Assembly: GCA_003231035.1 (NCBI GenBank) | Contig: QIHU01000539.1 | Location: forward strand, 1 to 12,332 | Length of the DNA stretch: 12,332 nt | Reading direction: 5' to 3' | Source of the DNA: Acidobacteriota bacterium | GTDB taxonomy: Bacteria; Acidobacteriota; Thermoanaerobaculia; Multivoradales; SZUA-115 | Shown: one piece after another, positions 1 to 6,313 of the stretch | Layout: each line of letters begins with the position of its first letter | Numbering within the stretch: the stretch's first letter is position 1 | The notes under the pieces: generated by a model | Told to the model about the DNA's origin: nothing | Databases searched by the model: none | The model's input: only the letters and a program-made list of their open reading frames with translations | Position numbers and translations under genes: made by a program

Positions 1-241
1 ACGGGCGCTGATCCTCCACGAGCCGATTCGTGCCCTCCGACGGTCGGTGCTCGCAGCCTTAGGCCACTGCGCGGGAGAGACGGACTCTTTGTTGGAGTAT
101 TTTTTCGTCCTCGCGCCTCGCTGCGCTCGGCTCTCGGTACCGCTGTCCGGGGTGGGGCACTGAGTCCTCGCCGCTTCGCGTCTTGGGGAGGGCAGGGTGC
201 TGAGCAGAGCGTGCGAGCCGCGAGGCGAGCCCGGCCGACTA
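1..241. other. Gene-free stretch left of the hairpin array
   Basis: I see no supported coding region here. The stretch is GC-rich with short imperfect palindromes of the CTCGCTGCGCTCGG kind (near 117-131) that are common between genes in GC-rich bacteria. A weak stem, ACTC/GAGT at 84-87 and 95-98, is followed by a T-run at 100-105. This could be a remnant of a plus-strand terminator for a gene left of the window, but the stem is too short to call. A 6-bp hairpin, CCGGCC with loop GACTA, sits at 231-247 and leads into the repeat array. Confidence 0.5.
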
Positions 242-328
242 GGCCGGACGCCTTAGGGGTGAAAACCGAAAAACGACGTTTTTTCGGTTGAGGGGACCTC
301 GGCGAGAGGTCCCCATAAAAAAAAGAGT

Positions 329-345
329 GGGTGGGTGGGTGGGGG
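329..345 (+). other. Putative G-quadruplex motif, repeat unit 1
   Basis: Four G-runs separated by single T residues, GGGTGGGTGGGTGGGGG. This matches the classic highly stable parallel G-quadruplex pattern on the plus strand. It follows hairpin B of unit 1 and an A-rich box (ATAAAAAAAA). On the minus strand the same bases are C-rich and G-poor, followed by nine T residues. That could serve as a Rho-loading stretch downstream of the symporter gene. Both roles are inference. Confidence 0.7.
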
Positions 346-424
346 CCGGACTCCTACGGGGTGAGCCGCAAGAACGACGCTTCTTGCGGCGAGGGGGTTT
401 CGGCGAGAAACCCCCATAAATAAA

Positions 425-450
425 GGGCGGGGGTGTGGGTGGGCGAGGGG
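425..450 (+). other. Putative G-quadruplex motif, repeat unit 2
   Basis: G-runs at 425-427, 429-433, 437-439, 441-443 and 447-450 are separated by loops of one to three bases, so a four-tract quadruplex is possible. It holds the same place in unit 2 (after hairpin B and ATAAATAAA) as the motif at 329-345 does in unit 1. The last G-run is also part of the third B hairpin, so the two folds would compete. Confidence 0.6.
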
Positions 451-505
451 TCCCGGCGAGGGACCCCTGAAAATTGAATATGAGAGTGGTGCCGCGCCGA
501 GTCAC

Positions 506-1771
506 CTAAGCGGCGGAGCGGACCTCAGAGTCCACATCACTCTCCCCCTCCGAGCGCGCAATAATAGCGGCACCACACGAATCGCTGAAGACGTTGACGG
601 AGGTGCGCATCATGTCTAGGGGGCGATCCACGGCTAGCATGGCGCCTACGATGACGTCGACTTCGGGGCCGCGCAGTCCTACTGCTTCTAGTACCAGGAA
701 GATGATCACCAGGCCGGCCGAGGGTACGGCGGCGGCGCCGATCGAGGCGAGTAGGGCGGTCAAGACTACGACCAGTTGGGCGGTCAAGGAGAGGTGATAG
801 CCGAGGACCTGGGAGATGAAGATGACGCCGGCGCATTCGTAGAGGGCGGTGCCGTCCATGTTGACGGTGGCCCCCATCGGTAGGACGAAGGAGGAGATCT
901 TGTTGGAGACGCCGACCCGCTTCTCGACCGCGGTGATGGTCACCGGGAGGGTGCCCATCGAAGTGCTCGAAGAAAAGGCGAGGATGAGGGGCTGGATCAT
1001 GTTCTTGAAGTGGATCAAGGGGTTGATCCTGCCGAGCAAGATCAACAGCAGGGGCAGCACCAAAAAGAGGTGGATGGTAAGGCCGGCGGCAACGGTCACC
1101 ATGTAGAGCCCTAGTGCCTTGAAGGAGGCAAGGCCAGTGTTCCCGACGACGCGAACGATGAGGCCAAAGACGCCGATCGGTGCCAACATGATCACCCATC
1201 CGGTCAGTTTCATCATGGTCTGGAAGACGGCGTTGAAGAAGCCGAGGATCGTTTCGCGAGGCTTGTCGGGCAGACCGGCGACGGCGAGGCCGAAGAGGAT
1301 GCAGAAGAGAATCACCGCGATCATGTCGGCGTTAGCGGCGGCCTCGACCACGTTTTCGGGGATGAACGAGAGAACCAGCTCCGAGGGCGAGGTGGCGGTG
1401 GAAAGATCCGGCAGCTCCTTGCCCTCGACGTTGACCAAGTTGGCACCGATCCCAGGCTTGATGAGATTGACCAGCAGTAGGCCGACCAGCGCAGCCAAAA
1501 GGCTGGTGAGTACGTAGTAGCTCAGCGTCTTGCTGAACAATCTGCCGAGACTGCGTCCGCCGCCGACGGAAGCCACGCCGGTGATGATCGAGGCGACCAC
1601 CAGGGGCACGATCACCATTTTCAGCAGCTTGACGAAGAGGCTGCCGATCCAGCCGATCTGGGCGGCGAGTTCAGGGCCTCCCAATAACCCCGCCCCCGTT
1701 CCCAAGATCATCGCACCAAGGATCTGCCAATGCAGCTGCTTGTACCAAACGGACGCTGTTCTGTGATTCAT
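506..1771 (-). CDS. Dicarboxylate/amino acid:cation symporter (DAACS family), probable Na+-coupled glutamate/aspartate type
   Basis: 421 residues, the usual length for the DctA/GltP/GltPh family of inner-membrane secondary transporters. Family landmarks appear in order: serine-rich re-entrant hairpin 1 (SSSTSMGT, 267-274), NMDGT in helix 7 (304-308), hairpin 2 (AAAVPSAG, 346-353), and helix 8 with D386, R389, T390, N393 and D397. R389 matches the GltPh arginine that binds the substrate's acidic side chain, and NMDGT, N393 and D397 match its Na+ sites. An acidic amino acid or dicarboxylate substrate is therefore likely, though which one cannot be told. The ATG at 1771 begins MNHRTASVWYKQ. The frame stays open for 102 more codons upstream, but that stretch is Pro/Arg-rich, lies outside the family and overlaps the preceding gene. 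No clear Shine-Dalgarno is visible, so translation may be coupled to the gene ending 60 bp upstream. Last gene of the minus-strand run. Confidence 0.93.
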   Translation of the reverse strand: MNHRTASVWYKQLHWQILGAMILGTGAGLLGGPELAAQIGWIGSLFVKLLKMVIVPLVVASIITGVASVGGGRSLGRLFSKTLSYYVLTSLLAALVGLLLVNLIKPGIGANLVNVEGKELPDLSTATSPSELVLSFIPENVVEAAANADMIAVILFCILFGLAVAGLPDKPRETILGFFNAVFQTMMKLTGWVIMLAPIGVFGLIVRVVGNTGLASFKALGLYMVTVAAGLTIHLFLVLPLLLILLGRINPLIHFKNMIQPLILAFSSSTSMGTLPVTITAVEKRVGVSNKISSFVLPMGATVNMDGTALYECAGVIFISQVLGYHLSLTAQLVVVLTALLASIGAAAVPSAGLVIIFLVLEAVGLRGPEVDVIVGAMLAVDRPLDMMRTSVNVFSDSCGAAIIARSEGESDVDSEVRSAA

Positions 1772-1830
1772 GCTACGCACGGTAAAGCAACTGAGGCACC
1801 GTCGCAAGTCGCCGATTGCCGACTTGGTGG

Positions 1831-2565
1831 CTAGGACATGGCGCCGGAGAGCGCTTCGGAGAGGGTGGCTGCTTGGGAAAAGAGGAGGGCGATCAGGAGA
1901 AGGCCGGCTCCCAAAGCGGGTCGGCGGTAGCGTTGGGGTAGCCAGCGGGCGATGAGTAGCAAGAAGGTGGCGGCGAGGACGGTCATCCCCAGTCCAAGCT
2001 CCCAAAGGCCAGCGCGCAAGGGGCGGGGGAGGGAAACTAAGTAGAGCGGAACCGCCAGGGCGGCCAACGGGCTCCACAGTGGTCGTTGGCGAAGGCAGAG
2101 TTCTCCGGCGGCCAGAGCGATTACGGTGCGCGCCAGCACGGCGGACCAGACCAGCAAGGGCTCGCCGAGGGGACCTTGGCCGATTCTCATCACCTCAGCG
2201 GCCAACCCTAGGGTGAAAAGGAGTGGCAGGGCGGCGAAGGCGGCGAGTCGCCAGCCGAGTTTTTCCAAGCGAGGGCCCGCCAGGAACATCAGGAGGTCGG
2301 TCGCCAGGGTGGCGAGGAAGAGCAGGGTCAGCAGGCGGCTGAAGCCGTTTCCCTGGGGGAAGGTGGCCAATCCTCCGGCGATCGCGCGGTCTGGGTAGAG
2401 CGCCAGCTGGGTGAAGAAGACCAGAGCGGCGGCGAGGAGGGTTGGCAGGGCGGCCAGGCGCCAGGGTTGTTGATTCTCCGCCGGCTGGCCGGCGAGTCGC
2501 CAGGGTACGACGACATGGCCGCCCCAAACCACCAGGGCAAAGAGAATCAGAAGCGCATCCAGCAT
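1831..2565 (-). CDS. Polytopic membrane protein of unknown function, about eight helices
   Basis: 244 residues, very rich in Leu and Ala, with hydrophobic segments at about 2-22, 37-57, 75-96, 104-124, 136-156, 163-179, 184-206 and 216-234, separated by short Arg-containing loops. I do not recognise a family signature. There is no ATP-binding motif, no His cluster and no obvious catalytic motif. It follows folK by 24 bp and precedes the symporter by 59 bp on the same strand, so it is probably co-transcribed with both. The ATG at 2565 begins directly with the first helix. The upstream bases show no strong ribosome-binding site. It is real by its consistent hydrophobic periodicity and tight packing between genes. 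A role in transport or envelope function is only a guess from location. Confidence 0.75.
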   Translation of the reverse strand: MLDALLILFALVVWGGHVVVPWRLAGQPAENQQPWRLAALPTLLAAALVFFTQLALYPDRAIAGGLATFPQGNGFSRLLTLLFLATLATDLLMFLAGPRLEKLGWRLAAFAALPLLFTLGLAAEVMRIGQGPLGEPLLVWSAVLARTVIALAAGELCLRQRPLWSPLAALAVPLYLVSLPRPLRAGLWELGLGMTVLAATFLLLIARWLPQRYRRPALGAGLLLIALLFSQAATLSEALSGAMS

Positions 2566-2589
2566 GCGGCGATTCTATGCTGACGTCTT

Positions 2590-3171
2590 CTATCCTGCCG
2601 TTGGGGAGGCTAGCCTCGGTTCTGTCCAGTCGAGCTTGACCACCGTTTCCTCTTGGCCGACAGCGTGAAGAAGCGCGGCGGCGGTCTGCCCGTCCGGGGG
2701 CAGGGCCCAGTCTGGATGCAGTTCGGCCAGCGGGGCGAGGACGAAGCGGCGAAGCCTTAGACGTGGATGGGGCAGGGTCAGCTCGGGGTAGTGGCGACTT
2801 TGCGAGCCGACTAGCAGTAGGTCGATATCCAAGGGGCGCGGTGCCCAGCGGGCGGCGAGGCGGCGGCCGCCGTTGAACTCGATTCTCTTGGCGATGGCGA
2901 GGAGCAAGGACGGCGCCAGCGCGGTGATCCCGGTGACCGCCGTGTTGAGGAAGTCGGGTTGCCGGATGGGCGAGATAGCAGGGGAGCGGTAGAGGGCGGC
3001 CACCCGCAGTGGCCCCAGGGCGGCGGCCAGTTGATCGATCGCCTCGGCGAGGGTCTCTTCGGGCCGGCCGAGGTTGGCTCCCAGGCCGAGGGCGAAGCGA
3101 CTTTCGGCGCTATTCGTCGTCTTTTTCAGTGTCGGTCGCTTCCTCTTCGGGCTCTTTTTCCGGGGGGCCAC
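2590..3171 (-). CDS. folK: 2-amino-4-hydroxy-6-hydroxymethyldihydropteridine pyrophosphokinase (HPPK)
   Basis: Transfers pyrophosphate from ATP to 6-hydroxymethyl-dihydropterin in cytoplasmic folate synthesis. Visible family marks are the N-terminal LGLGANLG (28-35), RQPDFLNTAV (70-79), and the HPPK signature RWAPRPLDIDLLL (108-120) with metal-binding D115 and D117, then PHPR (134-137). The glycine usual before QPDFLN is replaced (SPAISPIRQ), a mild departure. The core is normal length. The start is the odd point. The only usual start codon in frame ahead of the core is GTG at 3171, which lies inside the zinc-ribbon gene and adds a basic 24-residue leader (KK, KRKR, KK). No ATG, GTG or TTG lies between that gene's stop and the core. 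The start could be this GTG, a rarer codon, or reinitiation or frameshifting from the upstream gene. Function is clear, the start is not. Confidence 0.92.
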   Translation of the reverse strand: MAPRKKSPKRKRPTLKKTTNSAESRFALGLGANLGRPEETLAEAIDQLAAALGPLRVAALYRSPAISPIRQPDFLNTAVTGITALAPSLLLAIAKRIEFNGGRRLAARWAPRPLDIDLLLVGSQSRHYPELTLPHPRLRLRRFVLAPLAELHPDWALPPDGQTAAALLHAVGQEETVVKLDWTEPRLASPTAG

Positions 3172-3259
3172 ACTTGGGACAGATCGCCTCAGCCTTGCCG
3201 AGGTCGTAGAACTTCATGCCGCAGGTTTCACATTCGTGCTTCTTGCCGAGATCAGCCAT
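3110..3259 (-). CDS. Small FYDLN-type acidic zinc-ribbon protein
   Basis: 49 residues. C10/C13 (CETC) and C27/C30 (CPKC) form a likely zinc ribbon around the motif KFYDLG (16-21). The last 18 residues are almost all Glu, Asp, Pro and Lys. This matches the FYDLN_acid family, which combines a FYDLN motif, flanking CxxC pairs and an acidic low-complexity tail. Its molecular function is not established. Here the motif's Asn is Gly and the tail is short. The ATG at 3259 is chosen because an AGGAG lies 10 bases upstream and everything before it in the frame is untranslated leader. First gene of the minus-strand run, and its 3' end overlaps folK by 62 bp in another frame. A nucleic-acid or protein contact role through the ribbon is inference. 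Confidence 0.85.
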   Translation of the reverse strand: MADLGKKHECETCGMKFYDLGKAEAICPKCGPPEKEPEEEATDTEKDDE

Positions 3260-3269
3260 CGTAGTTTTG

Positions 3270-3274
3270 CTCCT
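3270..3274 (-). promoter_or_regulatory. Ribosome-binding site of the zinc-ribbon gene
   Basis: AGGAG on the minus strand, 10 bases before the ATG at 3259. It fixes that ATG as the start and rules out the longer frame opening near 3460. Confidence 0.7.
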
Positions 3275-3300
3275 GATTGGACCGGATCCAAGAACCGCTA

Positions 3301-3320
3301 ACGCCGTCTCGCGGCGGCGT
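3301..3320 (-). other. Hairpin in the 5' leader of the minus-strand operon
   Basis: Inverted repeat ACGCCG/CGGCGT with an 8-base gap. It lies between the predicted transcription start (about 3337) and the zinc-ribbon ATG in a leader of about 78 bases. No T-tract follows on the minus strand, so it does not look like an attenuator. A role in mRNA stability is possible. Confidence 0.4.
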
Positions 3321-3343
3321 CGAAAATCTCTCAGAGGGTCGGG

Positions 3344-3372
3344 AACGTAGCATCGGCCTTGGGGACTGTCAA
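3344..3372 (-). promoter_or_regulatory. Sigma-70-type promoter for the zinc-ribbon/folK operon
   Basis: On the minus strand a perfect -35 TTGACA (3367-3372) is followed by a 17-base spacer and TACGTT (3344-3349), which is preceded by TGC as in extended -10 elements. The -10 hexamer itself is only a partial match. Spacing and location, about 85 bases before the first ATG, are right for the leftward run of four genes. The thioesterase gene is divergent from the same 182-bp interval, and I could not identify its own promoter there. Confidence 0.6.
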
Positions 3373-3441
3373 TGCTGGTGGGAGCAACACCGGCTTGTGG
3401 ATGAGGCAAGGCTGGCGCTGTGGCGAACTTTGCGGTAGAAC

Positions 3442-4218
3442 ATGCGAACCATGACACCACCCACCCAGTTCAGCCGCAACCGGTGGCTCGCCTTTCCCAA
3501 ACCTAGACCGCAAGCGCGCTTGAGGTTGTTCTGCTTCCCTTTCGCTGGCGGCGGCGCCACCACCTACCGAGGATGGAGTGCGCGGTTTCCCGAGACCATC
3601 GAGGTGGTTCCGGTGGAACTTCCAGGCCGCGCCAGCCGGATTCGAGAAACGCCCTTTCGCCGCTTGGATGCGCTGCTCGATGGCTTGGTCGAAGGGCTGG
3701 GGTCGGAACTGGAGCGCCCCTTTGCTTTCTTCGGCCACTCGATGGGTGCCTTGATTGGCTTCGAACTGGCTCGTCGGCTGCGCCGAGAGGGTTTGCCGCA
3801 GCCCGTGTGGCTCTTCGTTTCGGCACGGCGACCACCGCAGTTGCCGCCCAAGGACGACGACATCTACTACGACCTCCCCGAGGAGGAGTTCATCGCCAAA
3901 TTGCGCGAGCTCGACGGGACTCCTGACGAAGTATTGGCCCACCCCGAGTTGATGCAGATGCTGCTCCCACTGTTGCGCGCCGACTTCGAGCTCAACGAGA
4001 CTTTGGACTACCGCGAGGAGGCGGCGCTAGACTGCCCGATCTCGGCCTTCGGTGGCTTGTCGGATGTTGAAGTACCGCGAGAGGATCTCCAAGAGTGGGC
4101 CCCTCATAGCCGGGCGAGCTTCAAGTTGCGGATGCTACGAGGGGGCCATTTTTTTGTCGCTGAACCCAATCTGAGCCTTTGCGGAGCTTTGGTCGAAGAC
4201 CTCAATAGCCTGTTCTGA
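3442..4218 (+). CDS. Type II thioesterase (GrsT/TesA-like alpha/beta hydrolase)
   Basis: 258 residues, typical of stand-alone type II thioesterases, which release wrongly loaded acyl or aminoacyl groups from carrier proteins of nonribosomal peptide or polyketide synthases. Visible marks are the opening strand FCFPFAGGGATTY (30-42), VELPGR (58-63), the nucleophile elbow GHSMG (98-102, Ser100), GLSD with Asp208, and GGHFF with His236, giving a complete Ser-Asp-His triad. The start at 3442 is the longer of two close ATGs. The one at 3451 is equally possible, and only a weak GGTAG lies upstream. No synthase, carrier protein or phosphopantetheinyl transferase gene is in the window, so the partner is elsewhere or the enzyme acts on another acyl-carrier or CoA thioester. 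Transcribed divergently from the folK operon. Confidence 0.9.
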   Translation: MRTMTPPTQFSRNRWLAFPKPRPQARLRLFCFPFAGGGATTYRGWSARFPETIEVVPVELPGRASRIRETPFRRLDALLDGLVEGLGSELERPFAFFGHSMGALIGFELARRLRREGLPQPVWLFVSARRPPQLPPKDDDIYYDLPEEEFIAKLRELDGTPDEVLAHPELMQMLLPLLRADFELNETLDYREEAALDCPISAFGGLSDVEVPREDLQEWAPHSRASFKLRMLRGGHFFVAEPNLSLCGALVEDLNSLF

Positions 4219-4316
4219 GGGGGAGTGGGTCGTCGGGCCTTGTTGCGCGGGATCGCGGGTGAGGGTACGATCTTGCCACTCCACCTCCTGGCATAGTCCA
4301 TGCTAGATCTCTCGTG

Positions 4317-4322
4317 AGGAGG
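4317..4322 (+). promoter_or_regulatory. Ribosome-binding site of the LolA-like gene
   Basis: AGGAGG, 12 bases before the ATG at 4335. The frame is open from a GTG at 4314, but that codon would place this site inside the coding region and put seven residues in front of a normal signal peptide. The ATG at 4335 is preferred. Confidence 0.6.
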
Positions 4323-4334
4323 TTGACCCCTGCA

Positions 4335-5072
4335 ATGAAACATCATCACCCCGTGCCTTCCCTGCTTCTGGCTGTGCTTTGCATGGCCTGGCTCTCGTTA
4401 CCAGCCGCCGCCGCTGACGATTCCACCATCGTCGACCCGCGAGCGGAAGGGCTCTCCTCTCCGCGGAAGGTCGAGGTCCTGCTCAATCGGGTGAAAAGCG
4501 AGCAAGAAAAAATCGAGACCCTCGTCGCCACTTTCGTGCAGATTCAGACGGGCGAGTTCTTGCTCAAGCCCGAAGAGTCTCGGGGCCGGTTCTACTACTC
4601 AGCGCCCAGTGACGTGCTCTGGGAGTACCAGAGCCCGGACCCGATTACCGTCTTGGTCAACGAAGGGACGATGACTTCTTGGTACCGCGACCTGGGCCGG
4701 GCCGACCGACTGCACGTGGGTCAGCAATCGGCGCGGGTGCTCAAGTACATGGGGGCCGGGGGCAACATGGCGGCGCTCGAAGAGTACTTCGATATCGCCG
4801 CCGCATTCCCGGACGATGTGAGCAAGCCCTACCGGCTAGAGTTGACACCGCGCTACGAACGGATCGCCAAGCGGCTGCGTTCGATCACCATTTGGATCGA
4901 TCCAGAGCTCTTTCTGCCGCAGCGACTGTTGTACAAGGACGGGGACGGCGATGTCACCGAATTCCGTTTTGACGAGCTGGTGGTCAACACGGAACTCTCC
5001 GCCGATCGCTTTACGCTCGATTTACCGGGGGATGTTGAGGTCAAGGTCGTGGACCTCGGATCCGGGAAGTAG
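4335..5072 (+). CDS. lolA: LolA-like outer-membrane lipoprotein carrier protein
   Basis: 245 residues with a Sec signal peptide: MKHHH, a hydrophobic stretch 9-22, and a likely cleavage site after PAAAA (residue 27). There is no lipobox cysteine, so it should be a soluble periplasmic protein. The mature part (about 44-245) reads as a LolA/LolB-type fold, with an N-terminal amphipathic helix, then TFVQIQTGEF, SRGRFYYSAPSDVLWEYQSP and a run of beta strands ending RFTLDLPGDVEV. LolA receives lipoproteins from the LolCDE transporter and carries them across the periplasm to the outer membrane. The RGRF...P..LWEY pattern is typical of the family. LolA-like domains also occur in proteins handling glycolipid or other lipid cargo, so the exact cargo is inference. 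tgt follows 27 bp downstream, so the two may share a transcript. Confidence 0.85.
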   Translation: MKHHHPVPSLLLAVLCMAWLSLPAAAADDSTIVDPRAEGLSSPRKVEVLLNRVKSEQEKIETLVATFVQIQTGEFLLKPEESRGRFYYSAPSDVLWEYQSPDPITVLVNEGTMTSWYRDLGRADRLHVGQQSARVLKYMGAGGNMAALEEYFDIAAAFPDDVSKPYRLELTPRYERIAKRLRSITIWIDPELFLPQRLLYKDGDGDVTEFRFDELVVNTELSADRFTLDLPGDVEVKVVDLGSGK

Positions 5073-5099
5073 CCGAGTCCTTCGTTCCCGAAATCCGCA

Positions 5100-6215
5100 A
5101 TGAGCTTGGCCTTCGAAATTACCGCCGAAGAAGGTGCGGCTCGACAAGGACGGCTGACCACCGCGCACGGGGTGATCGAAACTCCAGCCTTCATGCCGGT
5201 GGGGACCCTGGGAGCAGTGAAGGGGATGGGGCCCGAAGAGTTGGAGGCGGCGGGTGGCTCGATCATGCTGGCCAACCTGTACCACCTGACTCTGCGTCCC
5301 GGGATCGAGCGCATCGAACGGTTGGGGGGGCTGCACCAGTTCACCGGCTGGAAGCGGCCCCTGATCACCGATAGCGGGGGGTACCAGGTCTTTAGCTTGG
5401 CCTCGCTGCGCGAGATCGACGGTGGTGGAGTGACCTTTCGCAGCCATCTCGATGGGTCGCCGCTGCGTTTTACCCCGGAAGGGGTAGTGGATGCTCAGCG
5501 GCGGCTGGGGGTCGATATCGCGATGGTGCTCGACGAATGTCCGCCCTGGCCGGTGACCGAGACCGAAGCGGAGAGGTCGCTCGATCTAACCCTGGATTGG
5601 GCGCGGCGGGCGCGGGCGGCGTGGCGGGATCGACCCGGCCACGGCCTGTTTGGCATCGCTCAGGGCAGTGTCTATCCCCGGCTGCGCCAACGTGCCGCGG
5701 CCGAGTTGAGGGAACTGGACTTTGCCGGCTACGCGATGGGTGGGGTTAGCGTGGGCGAGTCGAAAGAGCCCCGCCGGCAAGTTGTCGAGTGGACCGCTCC
5801 GGCCCTGCCCGCCGACAAACCCCGGTATCTGATGGGGGTCGGCTATCCCGAGGACATCCTGCATGCCGTGGAGCACGGGGTGGACCTCTTCGACTGCGTT
5901 CTGCCGGCGCGCAACGCGCGCCATGGAGGGCTCTTCACCCGCCAGGGTTTGGTGCGTATCAAGAACTCGCGCTACCGCGAGGATCCACGGCCGATCGAAG
6001 AGGGTTGCGAGTGTCCTGCCTGCCGACGGGTCAGCCGCGCCTTCATGCACCATTTGATGAAGACGGGAGAGGTCACCGGCAAGGTTCTGGCGACATTGCA
6101 CAACCTGCGCCATTATCTTGACTTCATGCGGGATCTGAGACAATCTATCGGGTCTGGCGGGCTGAGCGAATTCGCCTCTGAATACTTTGCGCAGCGAGGC
6201 GAAGAGGGACAGTGA
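5100..6215 (+). CDS. tgt: Queuine/preQ1 tRNA-guanine transglycosylase
   Basis: 371 residues, normal family length. Exchanges guanine 34 in the anticodon of GUN tRNAs (Asp, Asn, His, Tyr) for preQ1 in queuosine synthesis. Visible are D91 in the DSGGYQVFS motif, the substrate-binding region around DEC (145-147) and GIAQGS (185-190), GGVSVGE (214-220), the nucleophile D265 in DLFDCVLPARNARHG, and the zinc site C303, C305, C308 and H334. All key residues are present. Small departures from common bacterial forms are ANLYHL for ANTYHL and GIAQGS for GIVQGG. No strong ribosome-binding site precedes the ATG, and the start is set by the conserved N-terminus. The order tgt-yajC-secD-secF is widely conserved. 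queA is not in the window. Confidence 0.97.
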   Translation: MSLAFEITAEEGAARQGRLTTAHGVIETPAFMPVGTLGAVKGMGPEELEAAGGSIMLANLYHLTLRPGIERIERLGGLHQFTGWKRPLITDSGGYQVFSLASLREIDGGGVTFRSHLDGSPLRFTPEGVVDAQRRLGVDIAMVLDECPPWPVTETEAERSLDLTLDWARRARAAWRDRPGHGLFGIAQGSVYPRLRQRAAAELRELDFAGYAMGGVSVGESKEPRRQVVEWTAPALPADKPRYLMGVGYPEDILHAVEHGVDLFDCVLPARNARHGGLFTRQGLVRIKNSRYREDPRPIEEGCECPACRRVSRAFMHHLMKTGEVTGKVLATLHNLRHYLDFMRDLRQSIGSGGLSEFASEYFAQRGEEGQ

Positions 6216-6222
6216 GTCTCCA

Positions 6223-6236
6223 GCGCTTCGGAGCGC
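6223..6236 (+). other. Small hairpin after tgt
   Basis: GCGCT and AGCGC with loop TCGG begin 8 bases after the tgt stop codon. No T-run follows, so it is not an intrinsic terminator. It could protect or separate the tgt part of a longer transcript. Confidence 0.35.
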
Positions 6237-6313
6237 GAAGGATGAACGCCGCTCGCCACGCCACCGTTAGTTGACATGATCCCCGCCTTGTCCTCCCGCC
6301 GCGCGGTGCCCGG

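Larger units (their letters stand above)
242..468. repeat. Tandem array of paired hairpins with conserved loops and variable stems
   Basis: Two units of about 102 bp (242-343 and 344-445) and a partial third (446-468). Each full unit has a leader beginning GGCCGGAC and ending GGGGTGA (242-262 and 344-364, 18 of 21 bases identical). Next comes hairpin A with a 10-bp perfect stem and loop CGACGT (264-289) or CGACGC (365-390). After a GA spacer comes hairpin B with a 9-bp perfect stem and loop GGCGA (292-314, 393-415, and a lone copy at 446-468). Full units end in ATAAA and a G-run. Stem sequences differ between copies yet stay fully complementary (GGGGACCTC, GGGGGTTTC, AGGGGTCCC), while the loops do not change. 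That pattern suggests selection on folding, in RNA or in single-stranded DNA. The array lies 3' of the symporter gene. It is not a standard intrinsic terminator, because no T-tract follows the B hairpins on either strand. I do not recognise the family. Confidence 0.85.

Noticed and set aside
242..468. Hairpin array as a set of intrinsic terminators or a CRISPR array
   Set aside because: No T-tract follows the B hairpins on either strand, and the units are long paired hairpins in direct contact with no uniform repeat-spacer pattern.
239..505. Open frame of 88 codons on the minus strand across the hairpin array
   Set aside because: It starts right after the symporter stop and is Pro/Arg-rich. 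The two repeat units are read in different frames because of a 1-base length difference. The pairing of the stems explains the sequence better than coding does.
537..1199. 220-codon open frame on the minus strand inside the symporter gene
   Set aside because: It is an out-of-frame shadow of the symporter, rich in Arg, His and Pro, with no family features.
1772..2077. N-terminal extension of the symporter by 102 codons
   Set aside because: It is Pro/Arg-rich, has no membrane helix, is not part of the DAACS family, and overlaps the end of the preceding membrane protein gene.
3331..3942. 203-codon minus-strand open frame opposite the thioesterase
   Set aside because: It is antisense to a clear thioesterase gene with an intact catalytic triad, and its translation has no family character.
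6271..6276. Perfect TTGACA as a -35 box for yajC
   Set aside because: No acceptable -10 hexamer lies 16-18 bases downstream; the sequence there is C-rich.
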